Source of the DNA: Rhodococcus sp. 1168
Lineage (GTDB): Bacteria > Actinomycetota > Actinomycetes > Mycobacteriales > Mycobacteriaceae
Direction: 5' to 3'
DNA length: 64,000 nt
Assembly: GCF_002091955.1 (NCBI RefSeq)
Contig: NZ_MKKY01000035.1
Span: 1 to 64,000, forward strand
The notes beneath the pieces were generated by a model. It made no database searches and had not been told where the DNA came from. It worked only from the letters and a program-made list of their open reading frames with translations. Each line of letters begins with the position of its first letter. Within the stretch, counting starts at the first letter, position 1. A program made the translations under genes and the position numbers. This document shows positions 15,265 through 29,490 of this stretch, piece after piece.

Positions 15265-15729
15265 ATGACCGACAACGCAAAGATCACAGTCGAACGCACC
15301 ATCGAGGCGCCCGTCGACGCAGTCTTCGATGTTCTGTCCAATCCCGAGCGACATCAGGCGCTCGACGGCTCCGGTTTTATTCGCGGCGTGGACCATGCCG
15401 ATCGGATCCAGAAGGTCGGCGAGGTGTTCACGATGAACATGGCGGGCGATCACATGGGCGGCGATTACCAAACCGACAACCATGTTTCCGGATACGCGAA
15501 AGACAAGTTGCTGGCCTGGAAGACCGCACCCGCGGGCACGGAGTCTCCCGGATGGGAGTGGCTGTGGGAAATGGAGTCGCAGGGGCCGAACGAGACCTTG
15601 GTGCGCCACACCTACGACTGGTCGAAAGTGACCGATAAGAAGCTGCTCGAGCAGGTCAAGTTCCCGCTCGTCACCAAGGAGCAGCTCACGGACACCCTGG
15701 GTCGACTGGCAGCCGAAGCTACTTCTTGA
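15265..15729 (+). CDS. SRPBCC (START-like) family protein
   Basis: A 154-residue helix-grip protein. The N-terminus (KITVERTIEAPVDAVFDVLSNPERH) is the classic first strand and helix of the polyketide cyclase/START-like fold, which binds hydrophobic ligands. A GGAGG site lies 5 bp before the ATG. It diverges from the radical SAM gene. No specific ligand can be inferred. Confidence 0.8.
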   Translation: MTDNAKITVERTIEAPVDAVFDVLSNPERHQALDGSGFIRGVDHADRIQKVGEVFTMNMAGDHMGGDYQTDNHVSGYAKDKLLAWKTAPAGTESPGWEWLWEMESQGPNETLVRHTYDWSKVTDKKLLEQVKFPLVTKEQLTDTLGRLAAEATS

Positions 15730-15787
15730 CCGATCACTGACTCTCACCGGGCTTCGTCGATCGATGCACCGAAACTAGAGTGATCTC

Positions 15788-16675
15788 ATGAGCACGGGTG
15801 CAGGACGATTCGCTCCCAGTCCGTCGGGAGATCTACACCTGGGAAATTTGCGCACTGCGCTTCTGGCCTGGTTGTTCGCCCGATCGACCGGTCGGAAGTT
15901 TCTGATGCGGATGGAGGATCTCGATCGCGTCCGCCCCGGCGCCGAGGAGCGCCAGCTCGCCGATCTGCAAGCGATAGGACTGGACTGGGACGGCACTGTC
16001 GTCCGCCAGTCTCGACGCACCGCGTTGTACGAGGACGCGATCACGTCGCTGCGGGAGTCGGGGCGGACCTACGAGTGCTTCTGTACCCGTAAGGAGATTC
16101 TCGAGGCGGCATCAGCGCCGCACGCGCCGGATGGGGCGTACCCGGGGACGTGCCGAAACCTCACCTCGACCGAGAAAGCGTCGATGTCGCGCCCTCCCGC
16201 ATTGAGATTGCGCTCCGAAGTGACCGAATTCTCCGTCGACGACGCGTTGCTCGGCCGATTTCACGGGCTCGTCGACGATTTCGTGCTCCGCCGATCGGAC
16301 GGTGTTGCGGCGTACAACCTTGCTGTCGTCGTCGACGATGGAGAGCAGGGCATCGACCAGGTTGTGCGTGGTGACGACTTGTTGACGTCCTCGCCACGTC
16401 AGGCATATCTTGCCTCGCTACTCCACTTGCCCTCTCCCACTTACGTTCATGTGCCACTTGCTATCAATTCTTCGGGGAAACGACTCGCCAAACGCGATGG
16501 TGCGGTGACCCTCGAGGATCAAGCTGCGCTCGGCCTCGGCCCGAACGATGTGCTCGCAGTTCTGGCGCAGTCGATCGAGATGGCCGGCCCGAACGAACCG
16601 GTTACGACGGCCGAGCTGCTGACGCGCTGGGACCCGGACTCGCTGCCCCGTACTCCGTGGATATTCGAGACATAA
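15788..16675 (+). CDS. gluQ: Glutamyl-Q tRNA(Asp) synthetase
   Basis: A 295-residue truncated class I aminoacyl-tRNA synthetase that attaches glutamate to queuosine-34 of tRNA-Asp instead of to a tRNA end. Seen are the HIGH-like HLGN (17-20), the KMSKS-like KRLAKRDG near 240, and the zinc site (CFCTR with YPGTC) typical of GluQRS. The anticodon-binding domain of true GluRS is absent, as expected from its length. The queuosine-precursor transporter gene follows after 58 bp and Tgt is 8 kb away, so the queuosine link is supported by context. Confidence 0.9.
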   Translation: MSTGAGRFAPSPSGDLHLGNLRTALLAWLFARSTGRKFLMRMEDLDRVRPGAEERQLADLQAIGLDWDGTVVRQSRRTALYEDAITSLRESGRTYECFCTRKEILEAASAPHAPDGAYPGTCRNLTSTEKASMSRPPALRLRSEVTEFSVDDALLGRFHGLVDDFVLRRSDGVAAYNLAVVVDDGEQGIDQVVRGDDLLTSSPRQAYLASLLHLPSPTYVHVPLAINSSGKRLAKRDGAVTLEDQAALGLGPNDVLAVLAQSIEMAGPNEPVTTAELLTRWDPDSLPRTPWIFET

Positions 16676-16733
16676 GGGATATTCCCTCGGTAGTGATTCG
16701 GACCTTGGGATTGCGCGTGTTTGGATAGGGCAC

Positions 16734-17474
16734 GTGACAGCTCCACAGACCCCAGACGAACCCGATACCGTAGCGCAGTTCGCGCACGTGAGCCGTGGTT
16801 ACTATCCAACGATCGTGGCCCTGTTCGTGGCGACCCTGATCATCTCGAATGTGTCGGCCAGCAAGGGCGTCGCATTCTTCGGTGACAGCGAAGTCTTCCT
16901 CGGCCCGCTCCAGATCCTCCCGATCAACACAGACGGGGCGTTCTTCCTCTTTCCGTTGGCGTACATCCTCGGCGACGTGCTCAGCGAGGTGTACGGCTTC
17001 AAGGCGACGAGGCGTGCAATCTATCTCGGCTTCGGGTCGATCGTGTTGGCCGCAGTCTGTTTCTGGATCACCATCGAGCTGCCCGCCGCAAGCTTCTACG
17101 AGAACCAAGAGTCACTGGAAACCGTCGTTGGGGTGGTTCCGCGGCTGGTCATTGCCGGTCTGGCCGGCTACTTCGTGGGCCAGATGCTCAACTCGCTGGT
17201 GTTGGTGGCCATCAAGGAACGCACCAAGGAGAAGCATCTGTGGGCGCGGCTCATCGGTTCGACCATCGTCGGTGAATTCTTCGACACTCTCATTTTCTGC
17301 TCCATCGCGGCCGGAGTCATCGGGATCAGCACGTGGGCTGACTTCATCAACTACGTCATCGTCGGATTCCTGTGGAAGACACTCGTCGAGATATTGCTCC
17401 TTCCTGTCACCTACCGGGTCATCGGGTACATCAAGAAGCGCGAGCCCAGCTATCAGGCATCGCTCGACCTCTGA
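16734..17474 (+). CDS. Queuosine precursor transporter (YhhQ/VUT family)
   Basis: A 246-residue inner-membrane protein with about six hydrophobic segments and the family hallmarks ISNVSASK near the start and FPLAYILGDVLSEVYGF, plus a later GSTIVGEFFDTLIF stretch. The family (DUF165) imports preQ0/preQ1. The start is GTG at 16734. It lies directly after GluQRS on the same strand and probably shares its transcript. It ends 28 bp before a converging membrane-protein gene. Confidence 0.88.
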   Translation: MTAPQTPDEPDTVAQFAHVSRGYYPTIVALFVATLIISNVSASKGVAFFGDSEVFLGPLQILPINTDGAFFLFPLAYILGDVLSEVYGFKATRRAIYLGFGSIVLAAVCFWITIELPAASFYENQESLETVVGVVPRLVIAGLAGYFVGQMLNSLVLVAIKERTKEKHLWARLIGSTIVGEFFDTLIFCSIAAGVIGISTWADFINYVIVGFLWKTLVEILLLPVTYRVIGYIKKREPSYQASLDL

Positions 17475-17502
17475 GCCGAAACCCGGGCCGCACGACGGTC
17501 GA

Positions 17503-18183
17503 CTACCGAGTGGAATCGAGATCCCGACCTCGACTCCACAGCGGAAGAAACAGGAACGACGCGAAGAAGAAGCACAGCGCACCGACGAAGGTGCCGGAGT
17601 TGGCGAGCGTCGAGTCGACCGTGGTTCCGTCAGGGGTGACGAAGGCCGCCACCGCAGACACACCGAATGCGACGCACCCGATCAAGTTGATCTGTGCCGA
17701 CCACCAGCCGCGGTCCCTCGGTTCCCAGAGCCCTTGGGCGTGGGTGTACGCGAGGATCGCCAATACACCGCTGAAGAGGAAGGCAACCGAGCCTCCTGCA
17801 TCTGGACTCCAGACGAGCCGATCCTCTTCAGCGACCGATCGTGATTGCAGCGCAGCGGTGGTGCTGACATTGAACAGCAACGTTCCGGCGAATTGAGTTG
17901 CTGCGGAGAGCCACTCGGCACGGACCATGACGCCGGACCCGTGAGAGGCCTCTGCTGTGACCGCTCCGCTTCTCATCAGCTGGATGAATCCAGCTGCGGT
18001 GAAGAACCATGCGCCGATGAAGAAACAGATATTGGACGCCGAAGAACCGGCCCAGGTACCGAATCCTGGGGCAGAACCCACTGCGAAGAGTGAAGAACCG
18101 ATCATGAAGCCCCAACACTGCTTTCGCAGAGTCGGCGTCAATAGGGCAGCGTGCCAACGCGGTGTCTCCGCAGCAATACTCAT
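17503..18183 (-). CDS. Multi-pass membrane protein with YrhK-like segments
   Basis: A 226-residue protein with about six predicted membrane helices. Short stretches such as WGFMIGSSLFAVGS and NICFFIGAWFFTAAGFIQL resemble the YrhK domain, which occurs in small uncharacterised membrane proteins. It lies 19 bp downstream of glutamate decarboxylase on the same strand, so the two probably form an operon; a role in acid or GABA physiology is a guess from this pairing only. No signal peptide or enzymatic motif is seen. Confidence 0.65.
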   Translation of the reverse strand: MSIAAETPRWHAALLTPTLRKQCWGFMIGSSLFAVGSAPGFGTWAGSSASNICFFIGAWFFTAAGFIQLMRSGAVTAEASHGSGVMVRAEWLSAATQFAGTLLFNVSTTAALQSRSVAEEDRLVWSPDAGGSVAFLFSGVLAILAYTHAQGLWEPRDRGWWSAQINLIGCVAFGVSAVAAFVTPDGTTVDSTLANSGTFVGALCFFFASFLFLPLWSRGRDLDSTR

Positions 18184-18202
18184 GCAACCACCTCCGGCTT
18201 GT

Positions 18203-19609
18203 TCAGTGATGGAAGTGGGATCCTTCGCCCACTCGCGGCATCGGCGCAGAAAGGCTGTCGAGGAAGGTGACTTCGCCTTCGAGATCCCTCAGCAGCGCAG
18301 CTGCGAGATCGAAGCTCAATCCGGCGCGGACGACTATTCGCTGAACGGTCATCTCTGCCAGATTGTCGGCCATCGGGTATGCCGGTACGAGCCAGCCTTT
18401 CATCCGCAACCGATCCGACAGGTCGTACAGGTTCCAGGTGTCGGTGTGCCCCTCTTTAAGGCGCCACGCGAACACCGGAATCGTATCGCCCTTGCTGACC
18501 AGCTCGAAGGGGCCGATCTCCGCGATTTTCGACGAAAGATATTGCGCTACATCGAGTGAACCTTGCTGAACCTGACGGAAGCCCTCGAAACCCAAACGCA
18601 GAAACATGTAGTACTGCAGTAATACCTGAGCTCCCGGGCGTGAGAAGTTCAACGCCAACGTAGGCATATCGCCACCGAGGTAACTGCAGTGGAAAACCAT
18701 ACTCGAGGGGAGAGCTTCTTCGTCTCGCCACACGATCCAGCCGACACCGGGGTACACCAGACCGAACTTGTGGCCGGAGGTGTTGATCGACGCCACCCGC
18801 GCGACGCGGAAGTCCCATTCGAGATCGGGCTGACAGAACGGGGCAATCATGGCTCCCGATGCACCGTCGACATGGATCCGAACATCGAGCCCGGTGTCCG
18901 ACTGGATCGCGTCGAGCTTCTCCGCGATCGCGGCAACCGGCTCGTACATGCCAGTGTAGGTCTGCCCCATGATCGCGACTACGCCGATCGTGTTCTCGTC
19001 CACATACTTTTCCAGTTCGTACCCGTCGAGAACCATGTGGTCCTTGCTTACCGGAACCCACCGCGGCTCGACCTCGAAGTAGTTGCAGAATTTCTCCCAG
19101 CACACCTGAACTGCGGTGGACAATACGATGTTGGGTGTCTCGGTCGACTTCCCGTCCGCCTTGCGACGGCCTTGCCAGCGCCGCTTGAGTGCGAGCCCAC
19201 CGAGCATGCATGCCTCGGAAGAACCGATGGTCGAGGTTCCGATTGCGTTCTCGATGTCGGGACTGTGCCACAGGTTGCCGAGGATCTTCCAGCACCGTTC
19301 TTCGATCGCGGCGGTCTGCGGGTACTCATCCTTGTCGATCATGTTCTTGTCGACGGTTTCGCTGTAGAGCTTCTTGGCCTCGTCGTCCATCCACGTACTG
19401 ACGAAGGTGGCCAGATTGAGCCGTGCATTGCCGTCGAGCATCGCCTCGTCATGCACGATCTGGTACGCGGTCTCCGGTAGAGACATGCCCTCCGGGATCC
19501 TGAACTTCGGGAGTTCGGTGGCCTCACCCGGCCGGACGAAAACCGTGTTCAAGGACAGCACGTCCCCGAGGTTGGTGGTCTGTCGAGCATTGGTGTGGTG
19601 TTTGGTCAT
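18203..19609 (-). CDS. gad: Glutamate decarboxylase
   Basis: A 468-residue PLP-dependent enzyme converting glutamate to GABA and CO2 while consuming a proton. The PLP region is clear: HVDGASGAMIAPF and the Schiff-base lysine in NTSGHKFG, with the IGSSEACMLGGLALKRRWQ segment typical of GadA/GadB. The ATG at 19609 is chosen because a GAAGGAAG site precedes it; an ATG 45 bp upstream lacks one. The C-terminal SHFHH histidines are common in bacterial GADs. No dedicated glutamate/GABA antiporter gene is adjacent; a membrane protein of other type follows. Confidence 0.93.
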   Translation of the reverse strand: MTKHHTNARQTTNLGDVLSLNTVFVRPGEATELPKFRIPEGMSLPETAYQIVHDEAMLDGNARLNLATFVSTWMDDEAKKLYSETVDKNMIDKDEYPQTAAIEERCWKILGNLWHSPDIENAIGTSTIGSSEACMLGGLALKRRWQGRRKADGKSTETPNIVLSTAVQVCWEKFCNYFEVEPRWVPVSKDHMVLDGYELEKYVDENTIGVVAIMGQTYTGMYEPVAAIAEKLDAIQSDTGLDVRIHVDGASGAMIAPFCQPDLEWDFRVARVASINTSGHKFGLVYPGVGWIVWRDEEALPSSMVFHCSYLGGDMPTLALNFSRPGAQVLLQYYMFLRLGFEGFRQVQQGSLDVAQYLSSKIAEIGPFELVSKGDTIPVFAWRLKEGHTDTWNLYDLSDRLRMKGWLVPAYPMADNLAEMTVQRIVVRAGLSFDLAAALLRDLEGEVTFLDSLSAPMPRVGEGSHFHH

Positions 19610-19869
19610 GACTTCCTTCTTCCGCTCGTGGCAGAGCTCTGGCTGTGCAGACATCAGAAGCTAACCAAAAACACCACTCAGTAGTGGGGGAGTCTGTGAA
19701 ATCGGATGAATGCGTTCAACCAAGTTGTTTCGCATTCCCCTGAAATGGCCGAAACACCAGCTGAAATCGGGGGTAAAGTCCGGCCGACGACGTTCTTTCT
19801 CGTTCTCGTGATGGCGTCATTTCGGAACCCAGCACGATGTCCTACGCAGGAACGATCAGGGAGCCAAAG

Positions 19870-21612
19870 ATGCCCGCCTCCACGGAAGAAGCTCCGAACG
19901 CAGAACACTCGCCCCTCGATGAAAGCAACCCACCACCGAACAAGGTCCGCTTCGGACGAGTTCGACACTGGCTGGCCAGGTTCAATCCGATAGGTCTGAT
20001 ATTCGCCCTGGCGTTCTACTGCTGGTCCATGTCCCCGTCATTGCTACCGCGCCCCTGGAATCTCCAGGCCGTTGCCAGCGGCGTGAGTGCGGCGATCGGC
20101 TACGGCGTAGGAGCCCTGATTCTTTGGCTCCTCCACAAAGGTGGTCTGACCCGACAGTGGTCACCGCGATGGCAGCGGGCCGGCTGGATCACGATCGGAA
20201 TCGTGGCTCTGGTCGTGATCCCCACCTTCCTTGTACTCGGATCGTGGTGGCAGGACATCTCCCGCGAACTGGTTGGTATCGAGCCTGGCAGCAGCTGGGA
20301 CTACCCCGGAGTATTCGCCGTCGGCGCAGTGGTCTTCCTACTCTGCTTACTCATCGGACGCGGTCTTCGGCTGCTCGTGCACCTACTCGACCGATTCGTC
20401 GATCGATTCCTACCCGCACCCATTGCGCTGGGCGTCAGTGCGCTCGTCGTATCTGTGATCGTGGTGCTCATGATCGAAGGCATTCTCTCGACGGGAATCT
20501 CGCGTATCGCCAATGGATCTGCCGCCGTAGCAGACAAGGGCACAGCCGACGGAGTGGTTCAGCCTACTTCGCCAGAACGCTCAGGGTCTCCGGAGTCGCT
20601 CGAGAGCTGGGATTCGCTCGGGCGCGAAGGCCGGACGTTCGTGGCAGGCGGACCGGATGCCGCACAGATCACCGAGGTGACGGGAGCACCTGCGCAGGAA
20701 CCGATCCGGGTATATTCGGGTCGAGTATCAGTAGATGCAGACGGTTTCGACGACGGCGAAAACGTCGTCGACTCGCTTGCCGCGAATGTTGTCGCCGAGC
20801 TCGATCGGACCCGCGCGTTCGATCGCGAGTACCTGGCCGTGGCCACCACTACCGGGCGTGGTTGGGTGAATCAGGATGTGGCTGCCTCACTCGAATACCT
20901 GTCCGGTGGCAATTCTGCGATTGCGTCGATGCAGTATTCCTTCCTGCCGAGCCCCTTGGCGTTTCTTGCGGATCGCAAGACGCCCAAGCTTGCCGGACGC
21001 GCATTGTTCGAGGCGGTGTACGCCCGGTGGAGCAAGCAACCCCCTGAGCAGCGGCCCAAGCTATTGGTGTTCGGAGAGTCCCTGGGCTCGTATGGCGCGC
21101 AGGACGCGTTCTCCGGTGCCCAGGACATCATTGCCCGAACTGACGGCGCCCTGTTCGTGGGCACCCCCAATTTCACCGAGCAGTGGCGTCAGATCACCGA
21201 TTCCCGAGATCCTGGTAGTCGTGAAATCCTGCCCGCTATCTACGGGGGCGAGAATGTGCGCTTTGCCTCGACTCCGGCCGACCTCGATGCACCGGGCCTC
21301 GGCGAGTGGGATTCGCCGCGCATCGTGTACTGGCAGCATGCAAGCGATCCCATCGTGTGGTGGTCACCGAGTCTGCTCCTCAACAAACCCGACTGGCTCG
21401 ACGAGCCACGCGGCGAAGACATCGACAAGGGGATGAACTGGGTGCCGTTCGTGTCCTTCTGGCAGGTCACCCTGGACATGGTGTTCGCTGCCGAGGTTCC
21501 TTACGGCCACGGCCACGCCTACGGCCCAGAAGCGGTCTACTTCTGGAACCAGATCCTCGGCGTCGACAATCAGGGACTGTCGGACCGTATTTTTGCGAAG
21601 CTCGACGACTGA
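19870..21612 (+). CDS. Membrane-anchored alpha/beta hydrolase (Abhydrolase_9 type)
   Basis: A 580-residue protein. The first third (about residues 40-230) contains about five membrane helices and resembles the Abhydrolase_9 N-terminal domain; the rest is a catalytic alpha/beta-hydrolase domain with the nucleophile in VFGESLGSYG (Ser404). The ATG at 19870 is chosen because AGGGAG lies 6 bp upstream. Proteins of this architecture are widespread in mycolate actinomycetes; the catalytic domain faces the cytoplasm or cell wall depending on helix number, which cannot be settled here. Substrate unknown, possibly a lipid ester. Confidence 0.8.
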   Translation: MPASTEEAPNAEHSPLDESNPPPNKVRFGRVRHWLARFNPIGLIFALAFYCWSMSPSLLPRPWNLQAVASGVSAAIGYGVGALILWLLHKGGLTRQWSPRWQRAGWITIGIVALVVIPTFLVLGSWWQDISRELVGIEPGSSWDYPGVFAVGAVVFLLCLLIGRGLRLLVHLLDRFVDRFLPAPIALGVSALVVSVIVVLMIEGILSTGISRIANGSAAVADKGTADGVVQPTSPERSGSPESLESWDSLGREGRTFVAGGPDAAQITEVTGAPAQEPIRVYSGRVSVDADGFDDGENVVDSLAANVVAELDRTRAFDREYLAVATTTGRGWVNQDVAASLEYLSGGNSAIASMQYSFLPSPLAFLADRKTPKLAGRALFEAVYARWSKQPPEQRPKLLVFGESLGSYGAQDAFSGAQDIIARTDGALFVGTPNFTEQWRQITDSRDPGSREILPAIYGGENVRFASTPADLDAPGLGEWDSPRIVYWQHASDPIVWWSPSLLLNKPDWLDEPRGEDIDKGMNWVPFVSFWQVTLDMVFAAEVPYGHGHAYGPEAVYFWNQILGVDNQGLSDRIFAKLDD

Positions 21613-21679
21613 GCAGTGAAAATTCGTACTACTACCTTCGGGCTTGCATAACTTCTCGATAGCGGCGACGAAGTGCCCA

Positions 21680-23575
21680 TCACGGGGTCACTATCGCAAA
21701 GTTCGGATCGGGTGCGTCGAGGTAACTCGCCAATTCCGCCAGCCGGCTCGGATCGCCGTCGACGCGTACCTTTCCGTCCGAGATCATTGCACTGAGGTCC
21801 ATCCCGCCGAGCAATATACCGATCAGGTCAGGCCTGGTCAGGTGGAAAACGGTGTCTCCTCGAGGTGCATCGTGATCAAGGTCGAAGTGAACCAAAAGCC
21901 CGTTACGCAACGCCGTTCGGTGCACCAGTTCTTCGTCCGTGATGTCCCAGTCCAGCACGATGTCGGCCGACCACGCCCGTGGCCCGTCGACACGCAGCGC
22001 GATGGCGTCGAAGAGCTGCCCTACCGTGAGTGCCCCGAGAATGTCGGGCGCAGCAGTGGCGGTGGGTGTACCGACATTTCCTTGGCGCAACTCGTGTGCA
22101 CCCATCAAGAAGAAGTTGCGCCAAGTACCGTTCTCACAACCGAACCCGAGTTGTTCGAAGGTATCGGCCTGGAGGGCGCGCGCTTCGGCGTTGTCCGGCT
22201 CGGCGAACAGTACGTAGTTGAGAACTTGTGCGGCCCAACGAAAGTCGCCGGCAGAAAAGGTTTCTCGCGCCTTTCTCAATACCTCTGTGGAACCACCCAT
22301 GAATTCGACGTGTCTTTTCGCGGAATCCACCGGTGTGTGCGGCCACAGCAGGGCCGGATTGCCCTCGAACCATCCCATGTACCGCTGATAGATCGCTTTG
22401 ACATTGTGACTGACCGATCCGTAGTAACCCTTGGTGTGCCACGCATTGTCTATGGCCGGAGGCAATGCGATTTCCTCGGCGATCTCGGTACCGGTCAAGC
22501 CCTGATTGATCCGCCGCACCGTCTGATCATGAAGATAGCCGTACAGGTCGCGCTGGAGTGACAGAAATTTGGTGAGCCGCTCCGTCCCCCAGGTGGGCCA
22601 ATGGTGCGAAGCGAACAGCACATCGGACTTGGATGCATACCGATTGATCGCTTCGGTGAGGTATCCCGACCACACGTGCGGATCACGCACGAGCGCGCCA
22701 CGCAGTGTCAATAGATTATGCAAGGTGTGGGTCGCGTTCTCGGCCATGCACAGGGCACGCAGGTCCGGGAAATAGAAATTCATTTCCGCAGGAGCCTCGG
22801 TTCCCGGCGTGAGCTGAAATTCGATCCGGACTCCGTCGATCGTCTCCGTGTGGCTGGTCTGGTCGATGTACACGGTCGGCGCAATCAGTGTGGGCGTACC
22901 CGTAGACGTCGTCAGTCCTAGACCTGCCCCCACTGCGCCCAGCGGGCCCCGCGGCAACGCTGCTCCATACATATATGCGGCACGGCGGGACATTGCTGTT
23001 CCCGCATAGACGTTTTCCTCCACTGCATGCTCGACAAAACCTGCCGGTGCAACTACCGGGCACCGGCCGGCGTCGACGTCCTCCACGGTGGTGACACCCT
23101 TGACGCCACCGAAATGATCGATGTGACAATGACTGAAAATCACCCCGGTCACCGGCCGTTCGCCGCGATGGGTGCGGTACAGCGCCAGCCCTGCGGCCGC
23201 AGTCTCCATCGAGATCAGTGGATCGATGACGATGACCCCCGCATCCCCCTCGACCAGTGTCATGTTCGACAGATCCAGTCCGCGGACTTGATAGATTTTC
23301 TCGCTCACTTCGAACAGGCCCTGTTTGGCGCAAAGCTGCGATTGACGCCACAGGCTCGGATGCACCGTCGGTGGACACTCGTCCTTCAAAAATGCAAAAG
23401 AATCGCAGTCCCACACCACCGACCCATCGGCATCGGAGATAGCACCGGGCAGTAATGCCGCGACAAATCCCCGGTCTGCATCCGCGAAGTCCTGCTCATC
23501 GGAGAAGGGCAAGGTGCGCAATGCGTCTTCGTGCACGGCTCGCACCGTCGGTGTAACGCCGGTATCAGTGGACAT
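21680..23575 (-). CDS. Alkylsulfatase-like metallo-beta-lactamase-fold hydrolase (SdsA/BDS1 family)
   Basis: A 631-residue enzyme predicted to cleave alkyl sulfate esters. The N-terminal metallo-beta-lactamase domain has SHCHIDHFGG (His149, His151, Asp153, His154) and a later EAPAEMNFYFP segment; the middle helical region provides dimerisation and the C-terminal 120 residues form the SCP2-like sterol-carrier domain typical of SdsA1. No secretion signal is visible, so it is probably cytoplasmic. The ATG at 23575 follows AAAGGAAG. It stands alone, divergent from a flavin-fold protein. Confidence 0.85.
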   Translation of the reverse strand: MSTDTGVTPTVRAVHEDALRTLPFSDEQDFADADRGFVAALLPGAISDADGSVVWDCDSFAFLKDECPPTVHPSLWRQSQLCAKQGLFEVSEKIYQVRGLDLSNMTLVEGDAGVIVIDPLISMETAAAGLALYRTHRGERPVTGVIFSHCHIDHFGGVKGVTTVEDVDAGRCPVVAPAGFVEHAVEENVYAGTAMSRRAAYMYGAALPRGPLGAVGAGLGLTTSTGTPTLIAPTVYIDQTSHTETIDGVRIEFQLTPGTEAPAEMNFYFPDLRALCMAENATHTLHNLLTLRGALVRDPHVWSGYLTEAINRYASKSDVLFASHHWPTWGTERLTKFLSLQRDLYGYLHDQTVRRINQGLTGTEIAEEIALPPAIDNAWHTKGYYGSVSHNVKAIYQRYMGWFEGNPALLWPHTPVDSAKRHVEFMGGSTEVLRKARETFSAGDFRWAAQVLNYVLFAEPDNAEARALQADTFEQLGFGCENGTWRNFFLMGAHELRQGNVGTPTATAAPDILGALTVGQLFDAIALRVDGPRAWSADIVLDWDITDEELVHRTALRNGLLVHFDLDHDAPRGDTVFHLTRPDLIGILLGGMDLSAMISDGKVRVDGDPSRLAELASYLDAPDPNFAIVTP

Positions 23576-23894
23576 AGCTTCCTTTCGGTACGACCATCTC
23601 CTGCTTCCGTAGGACCTCGACCGTGGTGATGGCATACCAGTGCGGTCGGGACCGAAGAGTGAAACAGGACCTGATTCGACAGTACGAACTGCGATGGACG
23701 TCCACATCACACCATCCGGGTGATGTGAACTCAGTACCACCGTCGACTACTCATCACAGGCATCGATCGCCGCAGAAGCCAGCCGCGCTACGGTAAAGAA
23801 GGCAGTCGGGTAGGCGAAAGGATCTACGGTGGGGTATCGAATCGACGACCATGCGCAAGCTATGGAACCACAAGCTGAGGACCAGGCCTGAGCC
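23576..23894. promoter_or_regulatory. Divergent intergenic region with 8-bp dyad
   Basis: This 319-bp space between the alkylsulfatase and the pyridoxamine-oxidase-like gene has no convincing reading frame. It contains a perfect dyad CACATCAC-N9-GTGATGTG at 23703-23727, a plausible operator for one of the divergent genes. Nothing else was recognised. Confidence 0.45.
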
Positions 23895-27756
<3,862 letters not shown>

Positions 27757-27760
<4 letters not shown>

Positions 27761-29487
27761 GATGCTGCCACCGCATGCTGCGAGTCGACGATCTCGGCGT
27801 AGGTGGGGCACGTGATGACCAGGTCTTCGTGCGTACCGAGCCCGACCGGTCTGCCGTCGTCGAGCACGAGGATCTGATCCGCGTCGACGATGGTCGAGAC
27901 GCGTTGTGCAACAACGATCATGCAAGCATCCTTCATGACGGGTTTCAGCGCGCCTCGGAGGTTGGCATCGGTGGTGAGGTCGAGCGCGGAGAACGAGTCG
28001 TCGAACAGGTAGATACTCGGGCGTCGCACGAGAGCCCGTGCGATCGCGAGCCGCTGACGCTGTCCACCGGATACAGTTGTTCCGCCCTGCGCGACGGCGG
28101 TCTCGAGGCCGTCGGGCATCTTTCGGACGAAGTCTGCACCCTGTGCGATCTCGAGCGCCTCCCACAGTTCTTCGTCGGTGGCGTCGGACTTGCCGTACCG
28201 AAGGTTGGTGGCGATGGTCCCGGAGAACAGGTACGGCTTCTGCGGAATGAGGCCGATTTCCGATCTCAGGATGTCGATGTCGAGTTCGCGAATATCGACG
28301 CCGCCGACCAGGACCTGCCCGGCCGTGACGTCGATGAGTCTGGGGATCAGGTTGATCAGTGTGGTCTTACCCGATCCGGTACCGCCGATGATGGCGGTGA
28401 CCTTGCCTGGTTCGGCGACGAGGTCGACACCGCTCAGCACGGGGAATTGCGCTCCAGGATAGGAGAATTCGGCGTTACGCAGCTCGACACGGCCGGGGGT
28501 CGTCACGAATGCCCGGGGCGAGGCGGGTAGTACGACCGAAGATTCGGTGGCAAGCACCTCACTGATGCGGTCGGCACAGACCGACGCCCGCGGCACCATC
28601 ATCGCGATGAACGACGCCATCATGACCGACATCAGGATCAACATGATGTAGCTGAGAAGCGCTGTCAACGAACCGATTTCCATGGTTCCGTCGTTGATGG
28701 CGTGTCCGCCGAACCAGATCACCGCGACGCTGGTCACGTTGCTGATCAGCATCACCGTCGGAAACATCAAGGCCATCAACCGACCGACACGAAGCGCGGC
28801 ATCGGTCAAAGAGTCGTTGGCAATGGCGAATCGATCGATCTCGAATCGTTCACGTACGAAAGCCCTGACGACGCGGATGCCAGTGATCTGCTCACGGAGC
28901 ACGCGGTTGACCGCGTCGATACGAACCTGCATGGACCGGAACCCCGGCACCATGCGAACCACGATGATTCCCATCGAGATTGCCAGTCCGGGAACCGCGA
29001 TCAGCAGGATCCAGGCCAGACCGATATCCTCACGCAGGGCCATCACCACCCCGCCGATACACATGATCGGTGCCATCACCAAAATGGTGAAGCCCATGAC
29101 GATCAATAGTTGGACCTGTTGCACGTCATTGGTGTTGCGGGTGATGAGCGACGGCGCGCCGAACTGCCCGACTTCACGTGCCGAGAATGTCCCGACGCGA
29201 TGCAGAATGGACTTGCGCAGATCGCGGCCGGCACCCATGGCAGCTTTAGCCCCGATAAGCACGGCCGCGACCGAGCAGACGATCTGAACGAGCGAGACAC
29301 CCAACATCCACATGCCAGTGGACACGATGTAGTCCGTGTCCCCGCGAGTGACACCGTTGTCGATGATGTCCGCGTTGAGTCGCGGTAGGTAAAGCGAGGC
29401 AGCCGTGGCTACGAGCTGCAGCACCACCAGAGCTGCAATCGAACGCTTGTACGGAGCCAGATAGGTCCTCAGCAGGGGAATCAGCAT
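27757..29487 (-). CDS. ABC exporter half-transporter, degenerate-site subunit
   Basis: A 576-residue transmembrane-plus-ATPase fusion. Walker A (GGTGSGKTT) and the signature VSGGQRQ are good, but Walker B reads YLFDDSFSALD, with Asp in place of the catalytic Glu, and the switch histidine is Gln (VAQRVST). These are the changes that mark the non-hydrolytic site in heterodimeric exporters such as TM287/288 and BmrCD. It is first of the operon with its partner and tgt. No ribosome-binding site precedes the ATG at 29487; instead a long hairpin ends 4 bp upstream. Likely substrates are hydrophobic drugs or lipids. Confidence 0.87.
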
Positions 29488-29490
29488 GAC

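Noticed and set aside
16676-16733. preQ1 riboswitch upstream of the queuosine-precursor transporter
   Set aside because: Only 57 bp between the genes and no recognisable H-type pseudoknot pattern or A-rich tail.
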